A DNA stretch of 64,000 nt from NCBI RefSeq assembly GCF_910592395.1, contig NC_088312.1:2790001-2854000 (forward strand), given 5' to 3'. Of the stretch, positions 34,630 through 46,120 are shown piece by piece. Within the stretch, counting starts at the first letter, position 1, and each line of letters begins with the position of its first letter. The DNA comes from Lineus longissimus. Taxonomy: Eukaryota > Nemertea > Pilidiophora > Heteronemertea > Lineidae. The notes under the pieces were generated by a model. The model was not told where the DNA came from. It was given only the letters and a program-made list of their open reading frames with translations, and ran no database searches. The translations under genes were made by a program, and so were the position numbers.

Positions 34630-36159
34630 TTCGGAGACTAAGGACTTAAACAGCTTCTAAATGTTGAAGGTGGAGGTTGTATGTTATGATGGCAGACCCT
34701 GCATGGAAAATGAATACAAAAATATATTTCACTAATTGAAAGGCGTTTCGGGCCTGTCCATTCAACCCGCCACGATAGAGGTGAACGAAGCATCACTTGA
34801 CACTGTACTGGAATTGAAGATGAGGCCAAAACAACATTGATTGCATCACATATAGTGTATAAAGGCATCAATTAGCCATGCAGACATGACAGACTTCCAG
34901 AGCCTCCTTGGATTTGGCACACATCATTCCGTGACCATTCACCCAAAGCTGTCATTTTGGAACACCCTGTAGGCCTTTTGCCACATGTGGTGGTAAAGGA
35001 ATACACTGTAGATCTTGACCTACTTTTGAATATCTTTAATTTAGGATGGCTTTAAAGGGTTAATACACTTTTGATTGCATTATCGTTTCACATACTTGTC
35101 GATAAAAGCTTGCACCACAATTAAGAAATCTAGAAATACCTAAATTCGGCAATCATCTGCAAGTTGCTGATGCAAACCAAATGCAACAAATTGAAATTAG
35201 GTCAAAATAGTTCACTAATCCAACCTAAAACCCTGAATCTCAGGATGCTGACATCCAAGATGGCGGCAATTGATCAGTTCCAGTGTCTGAAATTTAATTT
35301 CAATTTTGTCACTGTGCGAGTTTGAACTTAATCTCACATAAAGCCATCACACACAATACCCCATTTATACTTCAAAAGCAATAACTGTATCTCGAAAAAT
35401 TGTGAGTTAAACCGAATTGTTGTCTTTGTAGAGAAATGTAGAGCATTTAATTGAGCACTATTTGTTCAGCGTAGTGACTGTATTGTTGTCATGATGCAAT
35501 CCGGTGTAAACACATCACTACTAAAATTTACTTCCGGGTTTGGGAGTGCTGACTTGGCTGGTTGCAAGGTTTCCCTTAGGTTGTGCAATTAATTGGTCGC
35601 TTATAAAATGATCTAGGATTGCAGTGCAATCAAATTCGGAATGATCAAGCCATAGAGAAGGTAAGATATTTATCAGGGTTGCTGTTTTCTATACAACATA
35701 GGCTTACAGGCAGGCCCAGCCTAGGGCTAGGGCAGCTAGGCCTCATACTCTGCCTAGGCCTAGTCTTAAAACTTAAGACGATAAAAGAAAAAAATACTTC
35801 AAAGAAGCTTTCTTCCAATATACGTCGATGGTTCATTCGACTATCATAGGCCTACATTTAATTACATAAACCTACTGCCGATTCTCAATGATTCTCCAGA
35901 TTGTGCAGTGCCCAGTCAGTCATGCAGTGGCTTGGTTTGGTAAGGACTCGAGCCGACTGAATCAAAGTATCAGTAAGGGTTCAAAAACAATGTAAAAGGG
36001 TTCAGGCAGAAGAGGGAGCAAGAAGACCTGGAATGCGGAAAGAGGTCTCGAGGGGACCTCTGTGGATTCCTATTTTTTAATCTCTATTTTGATATTACCT
36101 TTATTTCAGAAGTAAAACCCTCCTAATTCCACAAAGACACCTTGCTTTAAAACTTCAAA
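34630..36159. other. Intergenic region between divergent UFSP1 and vWA gene
   Basis: I see no coding exon. The right end holds a likely 5' UTR exon boundary of the vWA gene (ttatttcag ending at 36110, 50 bases before the start codon). Short plant-like 'aggccta' repeats cluster around 35700-35770. Confidence 0.5.
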
Positions 36160-39073
36160 ATGCCAAGAGGAATGCGAGGCCGAGGACGGGGAGGGCGTGG
36201 CCGCGGCCGCGGTAGGGGTGGTCGTGGAAACTATGGGGCTACCTCCTCTGTCCCAACAACCCCCTCAAATCAGAAGAACGAGGACTTGGACATCAACAAA
36301 GATGTCAAAGGTTTTTTCGTTGGGACTGCCAGCCCCGAGCTTCATTATGAGGCCCAGGAAGAGAACAGGTTCCGATACGCTGCAGCTATGTGCCTGATGG
36401 ATGAACTTGGCATTGAAATGTCACAGAGTAAGTATGGAATCAAAGAATGCATAAAAAGATATGGAAAGTTATCCCAAGTTTTGTATTTTCCAAAGAAGGA
36501 TAATTTGACAGAGTGACAAGATCAGGGGGGTGGATCACAGATGATAACTTGTGTGGAGCATCCTTCTCCAAAAAAATGTGATACTAAGGGGATTCTTGTT
36601 TTTGGCTGACAAAACTTGACAAGCATATGGAGCAAATAGGCCCCTGTATTTTAGTCACGCCCTGCTCGCCCAGAGAGGCAGTTGATGTATTAAAAGGCAT
36701 CCAACATGAGTTTTAGTAATATTTCTGACTTTTTTGCACCTTATTTCAGATGCCCGAGTGCGAGCTCTGGCTGCAGCCATCGCAAGAAGTGACAAAGAAC
36801 TCATCAACAGCTTTCTGTCCAACACAGAAAGCTTTGGTTTTGTTGAGGTGCTGAAGGCAATGCAGCTGTTGGATTCCGCTCGACAGATTCGTTTCTATGA
36901 GAAGAAGATGAAGCGTCTTCAGATGCAGAGTGGCAAAGTGAAAGCAAAGACTCTTGGAACACTCAAGTCGAATATTGATAACTTGAATGCCAACAAACCT
37001 AAGGTAAATGTGAGAAATTTATGACCATTCTAGAAAAACCAGGGATAGGATTTTCATAGCAGTCTTCTGTTTCATAGGAGATTTGACCAGCAACAAAATG
37101 TTTCTGAAGTAATTTGTTCGTTTTGGCCCATTGCTCTGGAAACTGTGTCATTTCTAAATGTTTTTATTTCTCAAGAAAATGGTGTCAGTTCAAAATGTTG
37201 CTGTCATTGCTCCAATTCTTTCTTCAGAATGGGTCTGCAAGTGGTGCTTCCTGCAAGTACATCAGGGAATGGGCACGCCGCTTGTCAAAAGAGAACCTTG
37301 AATTCTTTGCCCTTCACATGCCGACAGAGCCCTGGAAGAAGTTAGCTGACATCGTCCATTTCAATTCCAAGGAAGATTTCCCCAATCTGCCTTGGTTTTT
37401 GCCATATTGCTTCGGGGTGCCAGCACCGGAGGACTCCGTTGTTCACAAGTGCAAAGTTCTAAACCAGGAAAATGTCAGTGAGCTTGTCCTAAACGTTGAT
37501 ATCCCATTCAGTCATATCAAGCAATACAAGGATAAACTCACGCCAGAGGCTAAGGTGGCCATTGTAAAAAGTACAAAGAAGCTGGACACAATAATTTGGT
37601 AAGTTCACAAAGATTTCTTCAATACCCTCATTGAATAACTCTAACATGATCAACAGTTTACATTGAACCATCATGCTAGTCCTTCAAGAAAATAGTCTTG
37701 TCTCTTTGACTCTCGATTTGGAAATTCATCATTAATCTCTCTTCAATTTTCAGGAACTATGAGGACTTGATGTGCCCCCCTGTGGACCAAGTGATTGCCT
37801 CCCGTTTAGCTACTGGAGAGTCGATGCAACTTCCCTATGGTAAACTGATGGAGCGTCTTCTAACGATGAAGATGTATCGGGAGACCACATGTGGAGGTAG
37901 ATATGACGATAGTGGTGAACCGGAACCACCTGTGACGAGTATTGATGAAACGAAGGCTCCCTTCTATAAAGACCTGGTGGCTGTTGCGGAGAAGAAATTG
38001 AAAGAACTGAGGTAAATTTTAATGTGATTGTTCTCCTTGTGCATTGCAGCTGTGGTTGTTCATTGTCTGCTGCTGCGGTTGGGTGATGATTAGGTTTTTT
38101 GCCTTGTATAGATTACCATCACTCTAAAAAAAGCCTTTACACAAAATGTTACCATTCTCTTCCTCATTATTTCAGTCTGCCCCTTGAGCCACCAATCCTA
38201 GTCATCGGGGACATGTCTAGCTCCATGGATGTTGCCATTCGCACTGCGACAATCATATCTAGTCTTCTAACTGCCATCACATCCGCGAAGTTGGTGTTCT
38301 TCAATCACACGAATATGGATGCACCAAAGGCACCATCTAATGTTGAGGAGGTAAGTTCAATATTGTTTACCTGTGATTGTGAATGCTTCAATACAGTTTA
38401 CGTTTGACCAAAAAAGCTTGAGAAAAAAAACGAACTTAATTGAGTTGATTCGTTTCTAAATATTCAAGTTCGGCCCCGAAATGTACCTGGAGGGTCAACT
38501 GATGAATTTACTCCAAGTCACTTCTACACACCAACATGTTGTCAAACCCAACATTCAAGATTAATGTCAGAGTAGTTGTATAACAATGACCTACTAGTAC
38601 AATATTGCTTACAGGTCCTGCAGATGGCAGTTGACATCCAGGCATCTGGCAGCACAGCCCCAGCAGCAAGTCTCTGGCCCATCTATGAGAGCAAGACAGT
38701 ATACAAGACCATCCTGATGGTCACAGATGAGGAGGAGAACACGGCCTGCCCGAATGGAGACAGATGGACACCACTGTTCAAGAAGTACCATGCTGAGGTC
38801 TACCCAGCCAAAATGGTGTTCGTCTCATTCCTGAGTAGTCAGCACTCTTCGGGGTATATGGTGGATGAGATGAGGAGAAGTGGATTCAATCCAATTCAGT
38901 TCAAATTGGATGGCAAAAGGCCTGATTTGACTAAGTTGGACACACTATTTGGACTTTTGTCGGCTGATACGAAATCATTCGAAGACCAGCTTGCCAGCAA
39001 GTTGAAGGAATTGGAGACTGAAGGACTAATGGAATCCTTCCAAAAACTCTCTGTCAAAAATACGCTGAAGTAA
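36160..39073 (+). CDS. RGG-tailed von Willebrand A domain protein
   Basis: Six exons close in frame: 36160-36427, 36750-37003, 37228-37598, 37754-38011, 38176-38350 and 38615-39073, encoding 594 residues. I do not recognise a named family. Residues 2-22 are almost all Arg and Gly (RGRGG repeats), a typical RNA-binding tail. The middle (about 45-380) is alpha-helical, with YIREWARRLSKENLEFFALH. The C-terminal third is a vWA fold: metal-site motif VIGDMSSSMD (DxSxS), then ILMVTDEEEN, then PAKMVFVSFL. The order of helical region then vWA recalls Ro60/TROVE proteins, which bind misfolded small RNAs, but the helical part does not read as TROVE to me. An RNP role is an inference from the RGG tail. 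AATAAA lies at 39602-39607. TFIP11 converges on it from the right. Confidence 0.82.
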
Positions 39074-40447
39074 TGAATCGGGCTTTTCTACTACAGTATA
39101 CGTAGATTCATGCACTTGATCAGGAAAGTTTCTTCTCTTGTAACATAGTTCACTTGCAATATTATTTGTTGTTGTAACACTATTTAGATATACACTATCA
39201 GTACATAGCGTACAATTTTATTGTTAATTTTTATAGGAAGACTGTTTATTTTTATCTTAAACATGCAGATTAAGTTGTAGAGGTTGTTCTTACCTTTCTC
39301 AATGAAGAATGAAATGACTGTGTTAGGGTGTTGTATAACAATGGCACCCTCTTTAACAATTTTCAGGGTACTGGAGATTATATTTGTATTCAGGTTTTTG
39401 TTGAAACAATTAATATATCCTGATGAGGAGTTACAATTGCTTGGGTTCTGTAAAAACTTTTGTAAGAAGCAATTTTTCCCGATAACGCAGTTTCGACTGT
39501 ATACATAAACTGTATGAATAACGCTGTGATAATTTGTATGCTACATAAGTCTACAAGGTCGGTCACTGTTTTATGCAGTGATTCTCAATATTTTGCAACC
39601 AAATAAACTTGATATTGCAAACTACTTGACTCTTCTTCGCTTCTTGAAAGGTTTGTTTTGCTTTTGGCAGAGTCCCAGTGAACCCGCCACAACAGGATAA
39701 ACAGTCTGATGTTAACTGCTTTCCTTTCTTAAAAGGTTTTGAAAATATATGCAAGTTGCTGGCCAGGAGTTTCCGGACCTGGCAGTGAAAATATTCCTGC
39801 CTTCTGGTTGTGACTTTGTCCTTGAAGGTTCAACCACAGAAGCTCTCTCAGCTGTGAATTTCAATCACAACTGGGAACACATTCTGCTCACCAACCCTAT
39901 TATTGAATGAACAGGAAGAATGGAGGACAAAATGTTTTAGGATTAGGTTTACATGGTGGGAGGCCACTTTAACTTAGAAACTGGAATGCTGGAACAACGT
40001 GATTTTGGTGCTAATGGAACAGGGTCAAAGATCCAACAAAAAACATGTGTCTCAGAATCCAAAATCTATTCCCCATTCAATACGGTCGCATTGACAAGGC
40101 ACCCTGAATGTCACTGTTATGCAGAATGTATAAGAATTCCTGAGGAGAACCATATTTGAGACACGGCACTGACAAACTGCTGAAAACACATCAAAGCCAA
40201 GACTTCTTTACATTGACAAGATTGATTTAACCAATCCTGTACTTTGTATTTTATTCCGAAAGTACAGAAAATTTGTTGCAATGACAGGGCTTCCTTGACA
40301 GGAAGTAGTGGTACATTTTCAAAGCCCACAAAAATACACTTTTGTGAAATGTTCGCAAGGCCGGGTAAAGACCCTTTAACAATGGCTTGTGAAACTTTTA
40401 CAGTCATCATTGTTCTGGCACAGTGCAGACTTGGAATGCCACCATCA
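39074..40447. other. Convergent 3' flanks of vWA gene and TFIP11
   Basis: The vWA gene's 3' UTR extends to about 39625 (AATAAA at 39602-39607). The TFIP11 3' UTR extends left to about 40235 (reverse AATAAA at 40250-40255). Between them I see no gene. Confidence 0.55.
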
Positions 40448-43400
40448 TCAGCCAATTGCTCGCTCTATAAGACTATTCAATGACACTGGTATCCACTGTT
40501 CTCCCGTGAACATAAACACCACCCTCCTATCAATATAAATGCTGACTTTTCCAAATCGATAAACCTGTCGGGCTTCTTGTGTTCTGTTTGGTATTGGTGC
40601 GAATAGGATGTTATTCTCCATGGCCTTTTTCTCGATGAGTTCCTTGAAGCTATGTGGAATAGTTGTGGCAGTATCTGAGACTTTCATAGTGGGGGTTGGG
40701 CTGCTTGTGGTGGGCTGAAAAATAAGAGGTTATATTAGTTTATACCTGTTAGTGAAGTACAATGTATCTATTTAAAGGTAGAGGCATGTAGAGTCCGGAA
40801 ATGAACGCTGACTTCGAACTTCAATGGACAAGACAAGTGCAAGTAATGTGACCCTAGCAACTTTACATCAAAGACACAAGGATGCCATAATCCTTTGGCT
40901 AGCAGACGTAGCATACTGTATAATGGTGAGACATTCCCAATTAACGAGCAAATCAGGGAGGCTTTACCTCACGCTCTCTCTTTTCTGTCGGTTCAAAGTC
41001 CCTTCGCCTTTCTTGATGTGTAAGATATGCAACATTTTCGCGGGCGCCAGGCTGGTAGTGGCCAGTCACTGCCCTGTTCATCATGCTCAGTGCTTGATTG
41101 AACTGATCTGCAAAAGAAAATATAGTGAGTTAAACCAGTGTTGGGTAAAATGAATATTGATAGTCGACGTTGCCATTAAAAACCTACTCCATTGGTTTCT
41201 CTGGTTTATTAATTCAAACAAATCCACATCACTGTATTTTTTTCTCAAATACCCAAAATGTTAGAAATAAAAGATCAAGGAGCAACCTTTAATAGACTGA
41301 TTCACAAAAAACTCTTCCGGCATCATCGACTTCCATCCCATGTACCATTTGGTCACCTCATCATAGTTGGGATTACTGTTTAACCATGACGATAGCACCT
41401 GTAACCATTTCGGGAAGAATGTTTTCTCCAACATCACAATCATATTGTGATTGGGAATAATCTCTCTCCACGACATCACCCAATTCCAAGGATCTACAAG
41501 AAATAATGAAAATTACTTTAAAACATTAGACAATATAATGCCACAATTACAATGAAGTGAGAGGTATTTTAGAATAAACTGACACATGGTGTCACTAATT
41601 TTATGGGAAAGACGTAACCTCAACAGACACTGAACTCTTACCTAGATGCTGTTGATGAGGATTAATCACAAACTCCTGCATACAGAGATGTAGCTTTGAG
41701 AGGATGTGCTTCAGGACAAAGGCCTCCACATGTCCCTTCTTGAACACGTTTAGCCACGGCTGGAGGATGAGCTTCGCAGAAGGATCGGAGGGATGCCAGT
41801 TGATCAATGCTGTACCAAGTTTTTGCCGTATTGGAGCATACAATGGTTCTAATCTCTCACCTGAAAATATGTGACTTATGATTAGGAACAGTGAGAGGAA
41901 AACCCATTAAATCTTTTCTGAGGTAACCAACTAACTAAACCAGCCAACTTTCTTGTGAAGGGATCTAGCCTCCATGATCTAATGAGAGTTAATGGGTGAT
42001 ATGAATAAAGACTAGCAAATGCTTTTACTCCGGTTTTGTACAGGAAGGCCTAGTGTAAATGTACATGGAGTTTTAGATAAAAGCATTTGCTAGTCTTTAT
42101 TCATATCACCCATTCACAAAGATCTGAAATCATGAATATGACCGTGGTTGAAACTTACCCATCAGAGGCAACCACGGATGAAGCCAGGAATGAATAGGAA
42201 CAGTGTCACTGGTAGGATTCCAGTTTTCAACTTCAGACTGGAGCCGGGGGTAGACCAACAGGTCCAAGATGTTATCCATGATCCAAGGTGACAGGATCGG
42301 TAGCCAATTCTCCAATAACTCTATCACTGGATCACATGTACGTACATTCCAGGAGCTGAAAATGATTTAAAGGTCATTAGGCCTAGTAGAGGAACAACCT
42401 GGACATGTGATTTAAGTGACCAGGAGGATAATACCTCATCCTCGCACAAGAGTGGATTACAATATACTCTGCTTTCAATATATCAAACCCCTGGTGAAAA
42501 GGGTACCCTTCAGATGCATTGTGGAATGAAACTGCAATGAAACCGCCCAATCTCATCTGATTCTAGGAATTTCATCAACGCTGTACGAACAACATCCACA
42601 CATGCACACAGGGATAACCCGTCTAGTCCCCTAACTGATTCCAAACTCACCCGACAGCTCTTCTCACATATGGCATCCAGATATCCCAGACGAGTTTGTC
42701 ATAGGCGTCCATGTCATTTTCATTGCTTTTCAATGACCTGTTGCCATCATGGAGGATGTCTTTCCAGCTCTTCATGGTCTCCAAACCCCAGGTTGAATCA
42801 ATCAATGGGCTGTAGGCTTCAAAGTGTTTCTTCATCTAAAAGATACACAGCTGATGAATGCTTTGATGAAAATCATCACAAGTTCTTATTTAATGGTTTT
42901 ATAAAAAACATAAAAGGATCCCAGAGCTAGCATCAAGGCTAGGGATGCGAGCAGTAAATGTTACATAAATGTTTAACATAATGATTTTATCATAGGACGA
43001 TGCATCAAGGAAGTGTTCGTCAATATTCAGGGCTGCGAAAATATAAGGGGTCTACAGTACTCAATATAGCAAGACTGACCACTACAAAGCATCCAAGTCA
43101 AAGCATTTTTGAAACTTTCACTTACCAATGGAGTTATCATGGCAATAGCCAAATTAGAAAGTTCAAATAGTTTATATTCCTCATAGTAAGCGTCTTGAAG
43201 TTCAATGAATGTTTTGGCACATTCTGACAAAGTAAGAGGATTCTCTGCACCTTCTTTCAGTCTGGCTTCACAGCTCTCAATCATGTCACAGATCTTTTGC
43301 AGCTTGTCAATTTGTTTGCTTTCTTGTGCTAATACTTCAGTCAGCTTCTCTTGTTCAAATGTTAGATTGACAGCCAAATCTTTACTGTGTTTTAATCTGA

Positions 43401-45905
43401 AAATAAGGATGTTACTCTTAAACCTTTGAGGGTCAGGCAGGGTTCCAGAAAATCCACAATTTATCTAAAACCAATTAAGCAATCAGCACACAACATCAGA
43501 ACCAATCAATCAAAATTGCTAAAACTGATGACAATTTCATTGACTCTCAGGCACATTGGGAACACTGCCTATTCAAATGCACTCAGAACACAACTGAATT
43601 TTAAATTTCACTTTGATAAGAACTCAGGCCCTTACAAAAAATCTTTGAAAGGCTTTTGAGGAAGGTCAATAACATACCTCCTATCATTCGTGATGATCTC
43701 TTCTTCGGCCATATCTACCAGCATGTTCAAATTATGCATCAATTCCGGCATGTCAAACGCTCGCCTCTTCTCTGGTAAACTATCATAGATATCCTCATCA
43801 TCATCGGGTCTATCATGTCGCTGTGCCAGGGCTGAGTAGCTGGACAGCACTCGCTTTTCTTTTCCTGTCATATCAATGACTTTGACCTTGGAAAGTTCAC
43901 TTGGAACCACATGTTTCTTCTTACGTATCCCTCCTGAGGCAATTACTTCATCTGCAGTCACATAGTTATATTTTGGTTTCTTTTTCCTATCCTGCAAAGA
44001 AAACACAAAATAAACAACTTCAATAAAGTTTTTTGCCAATTCGTATCTGGTTGATCAAATGACCTGTGCCAACAATCAAATGTACCTTAAAAAACAGACC
44101 CAAGAAAAGAGCTTGAGATCACATTATAGAGGCCTATAAGGCCAAAGGCATGATCTGATGAAAACTACAGACTTTACTTACATCAGTTTTTTTCCATTGT
44201 CTGAGTTTTTCTTTAAATTCCACCTCCTCCTGTTCATCTTGATCAACAATCTGCGTACGCTGAGACTTTGTCCTTTCCGACCCATAGAATCCAACTGCAG
44301 CTTTGCCTTTTCTTGTCTGGGCCTCCACAGGATTCACAATACCTTGGAGGTTCTTTCCAAGGCCCCTACCATGGACATGGCCCATCTGTAAAGTAATTTG
44401 TAAGAACTTTGTAACATAACATCTTTCCGGCATCAGTGCACCAATACTTGAGAACGTCTAGGGCAAGGTCAGGATTTACAATCTTTAACATAGTGAGATG
44501 ATTTGTACCAACATGTACCATCTATTCTTAGACCTGTTGTGGATTTCATTATGTGCAAGAGTTGGACTTGTTTGGTAAAAGATAGGATCAAAAATGAATA
44601 CGGCAAGATTATACATCTTTGACAGAACAAGCAACAAGAGATGCAATATGTATATTATTCTAAAGGCACACTGATACAGCATGGATAAGTAGCTTTGATA
44701 AGCAAGGCAAGTAGCACTCACCTTGCCGAGAAGTTTGGCTCCAATACCCTTCGTATGTTTTTCCCATGTCCCCAACTTTCTGGAAATAAAAACAGAGAAG
44801 TTTACAATGTAACTAATTTCAATTCGGCTCCGCCGAGAGTGAGACAGCACATTTTTTCGCCATTACAGCCGCAGACCAACAGGTGAGCACAGGTAATTGA
44901 AAACTATCACCCGTCTTTTTATTCCTGGATGAAGGCCTTGGAGCAAAGCAAGAACTGCTGAGTCAGAGTGATGCAGTGGTAAGAGCAGTGTGTAATTCAA
45001 ATTAACACCAATGCCTGCTGCATCTGTGGTTGAGGCTGCACAACTTACCTGTCTCCCTTGTATAAACCAGGGTCATAATTCCTAGCTGCTCCTGGGATAG
45101 TTGCTGCACCTGATGGCTGTGGCTTTACCCCAAATCCAACTCTTCCTCCACCGTCATCCGATTCCTACAAAAGATTTAAAACAAGTTAATTTTATCATGA
45201 CATGTCCAATGTTGCCCTCCACTAAATTAACTCTGCCCTCTATCAATTCATAGGACTGGATTCTTACTTTTACAATTGATAAAATGGACTGCTGAGTGCT
45301 TTAACATAACTTTTCTAAAAAAGAGGGAGAGCTGTCAGTAAATACTTTTACATCGAATCAGAGTAAAATGACCATACAGAACTAGTTCCTTTGTCATCTT
45401 TATATGACTCTTCATCTTCATTATTCCCAGCTTTGGATCCTGAAGGCTTCTCTTCCCCTTTGATACCGCCGCTGACAAAACCAACGGGAGCTGAGTAATC
45501 CTTCTTTCCACGCCTATTTCCAAAAGTTGGTCTCCCCTCGTCATCACTGTCCTCATCAGCCCAAATACCTGAAAACACCAAAAGATTTTTCAACATTGCC
45601 TTCTCCTGCATGCAAACAGATAGTTGAGAAACAATGTCCGTTATGTCAGCTTACTACTTCCCTTTGATAGACCACAGCAGCATACCTGGCAATGACACTG
45701 AAGTATATCTTTGTCACTCTAGTACTACATATTGATATTGTCTTGCAAAAACGTCTACGACTTATAATGACACGACGTGTCTGTGTGATGCCTCACCATA
45801 AATCGCTTGTTTTTTTGACTGGCGGTGTCTTTTTCTGTATGGGTTGAGTTCATCGTCAAGATCCCGATCAGTGATCTCAAACTGCTCCATTTCAGGTGAC
45901 GACAT
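40448..45905 (-). CDS. TFIP11: Tuftelin-interacting protein 11, spliceosome disassembly
   Basis: Thirteen exons close in frame: 45797-45905, 45378-45568, 45049-45164, 44722-44779, 44182-44385, 43678-43991, 43126-43396, 42651-42835, 42159-42355, 41642-41860, 41287-41493, 40968-41107 and 40448-40714. They encode 825 residues; human is 837. TFIP11 (yeast Ntr1/Spp382) recruits and activates the helicase DHX15 through its G-patch to take apart the post-catalytic spliceosome. The N-terminus [20 protein letters not shown] is diagnostic. The G-patch spans an intron: [17 protein letters not shown], then [10 protein letters not shown] (about 146-185). A basic [14 protein letters not shown] block follows. 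The long GCF/TFIP helical domain contains [35 protein letters not shown] and [17 protein letters not shown]. The C-terminus is [19 protein letters not shown]. The ATG at MSSPEMEQ is chosen because it aligns with family starts. Confidence 0.95.
41991..42114. mobile_element. Perfect 37-bp inverted repeat, intronic hairpin or MITE
   Basis: The left arm (41991-42027) and right arm (42078-42114) are exact reverse complements, with a 50-base loop. The arms contain 'gactagcaaatgctttta'. The element lies in the TFIP11 intron between 41861 and 42158. Perfect arms suggest a recent insertion or selection for the fold. Confidence 0.75.
44965..45045 (-). other. Possible SINE-like fragment in TFIP11 intron
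   Basis: On the plus strand 'gtgatgcagtggtaagagcagtg' resembles an RNA polymerase III box A. It is followed about 50 bases later by 'ctgtggttgaggctgc', a poor box B. No poly-A tail or target duplication is obvious, so support is weak. Confidence 0.15.
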
Positions 45906-46120
45906 TGTGTAAACAACTTTGGCTCCTGTCCGGAAAAAGAACTGTTTAGTGCGGTCCGACAACCAATTAGTAGTGTATTTTGTGTTAACTTTATGGTCAC
46001 AACGTCGTATCTGAGGAGTAAGTAGAACCTTTATTGAATGAATAGACTCTGATTTTGGTGTGCTTTATCATTCGAACATTTTTAAGGCGCCAGATAACAT
46101 GAGGAACACATAAAAACAAG

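Noticed and set aside
36160-39073. Calling the vWA protein Ro60 (RO60/TROVE2)
   Set aside because: The metal-site vWA domain fits, but the N-terminal helical region does not show TROVE signatures and an RGG tail is not typical of Ro60.
44965-45045. tRNA gene or complete SINE
   Set aside because: Only a box-A-like sequence is present. No cloverleaf can be formed, and box B is poor.
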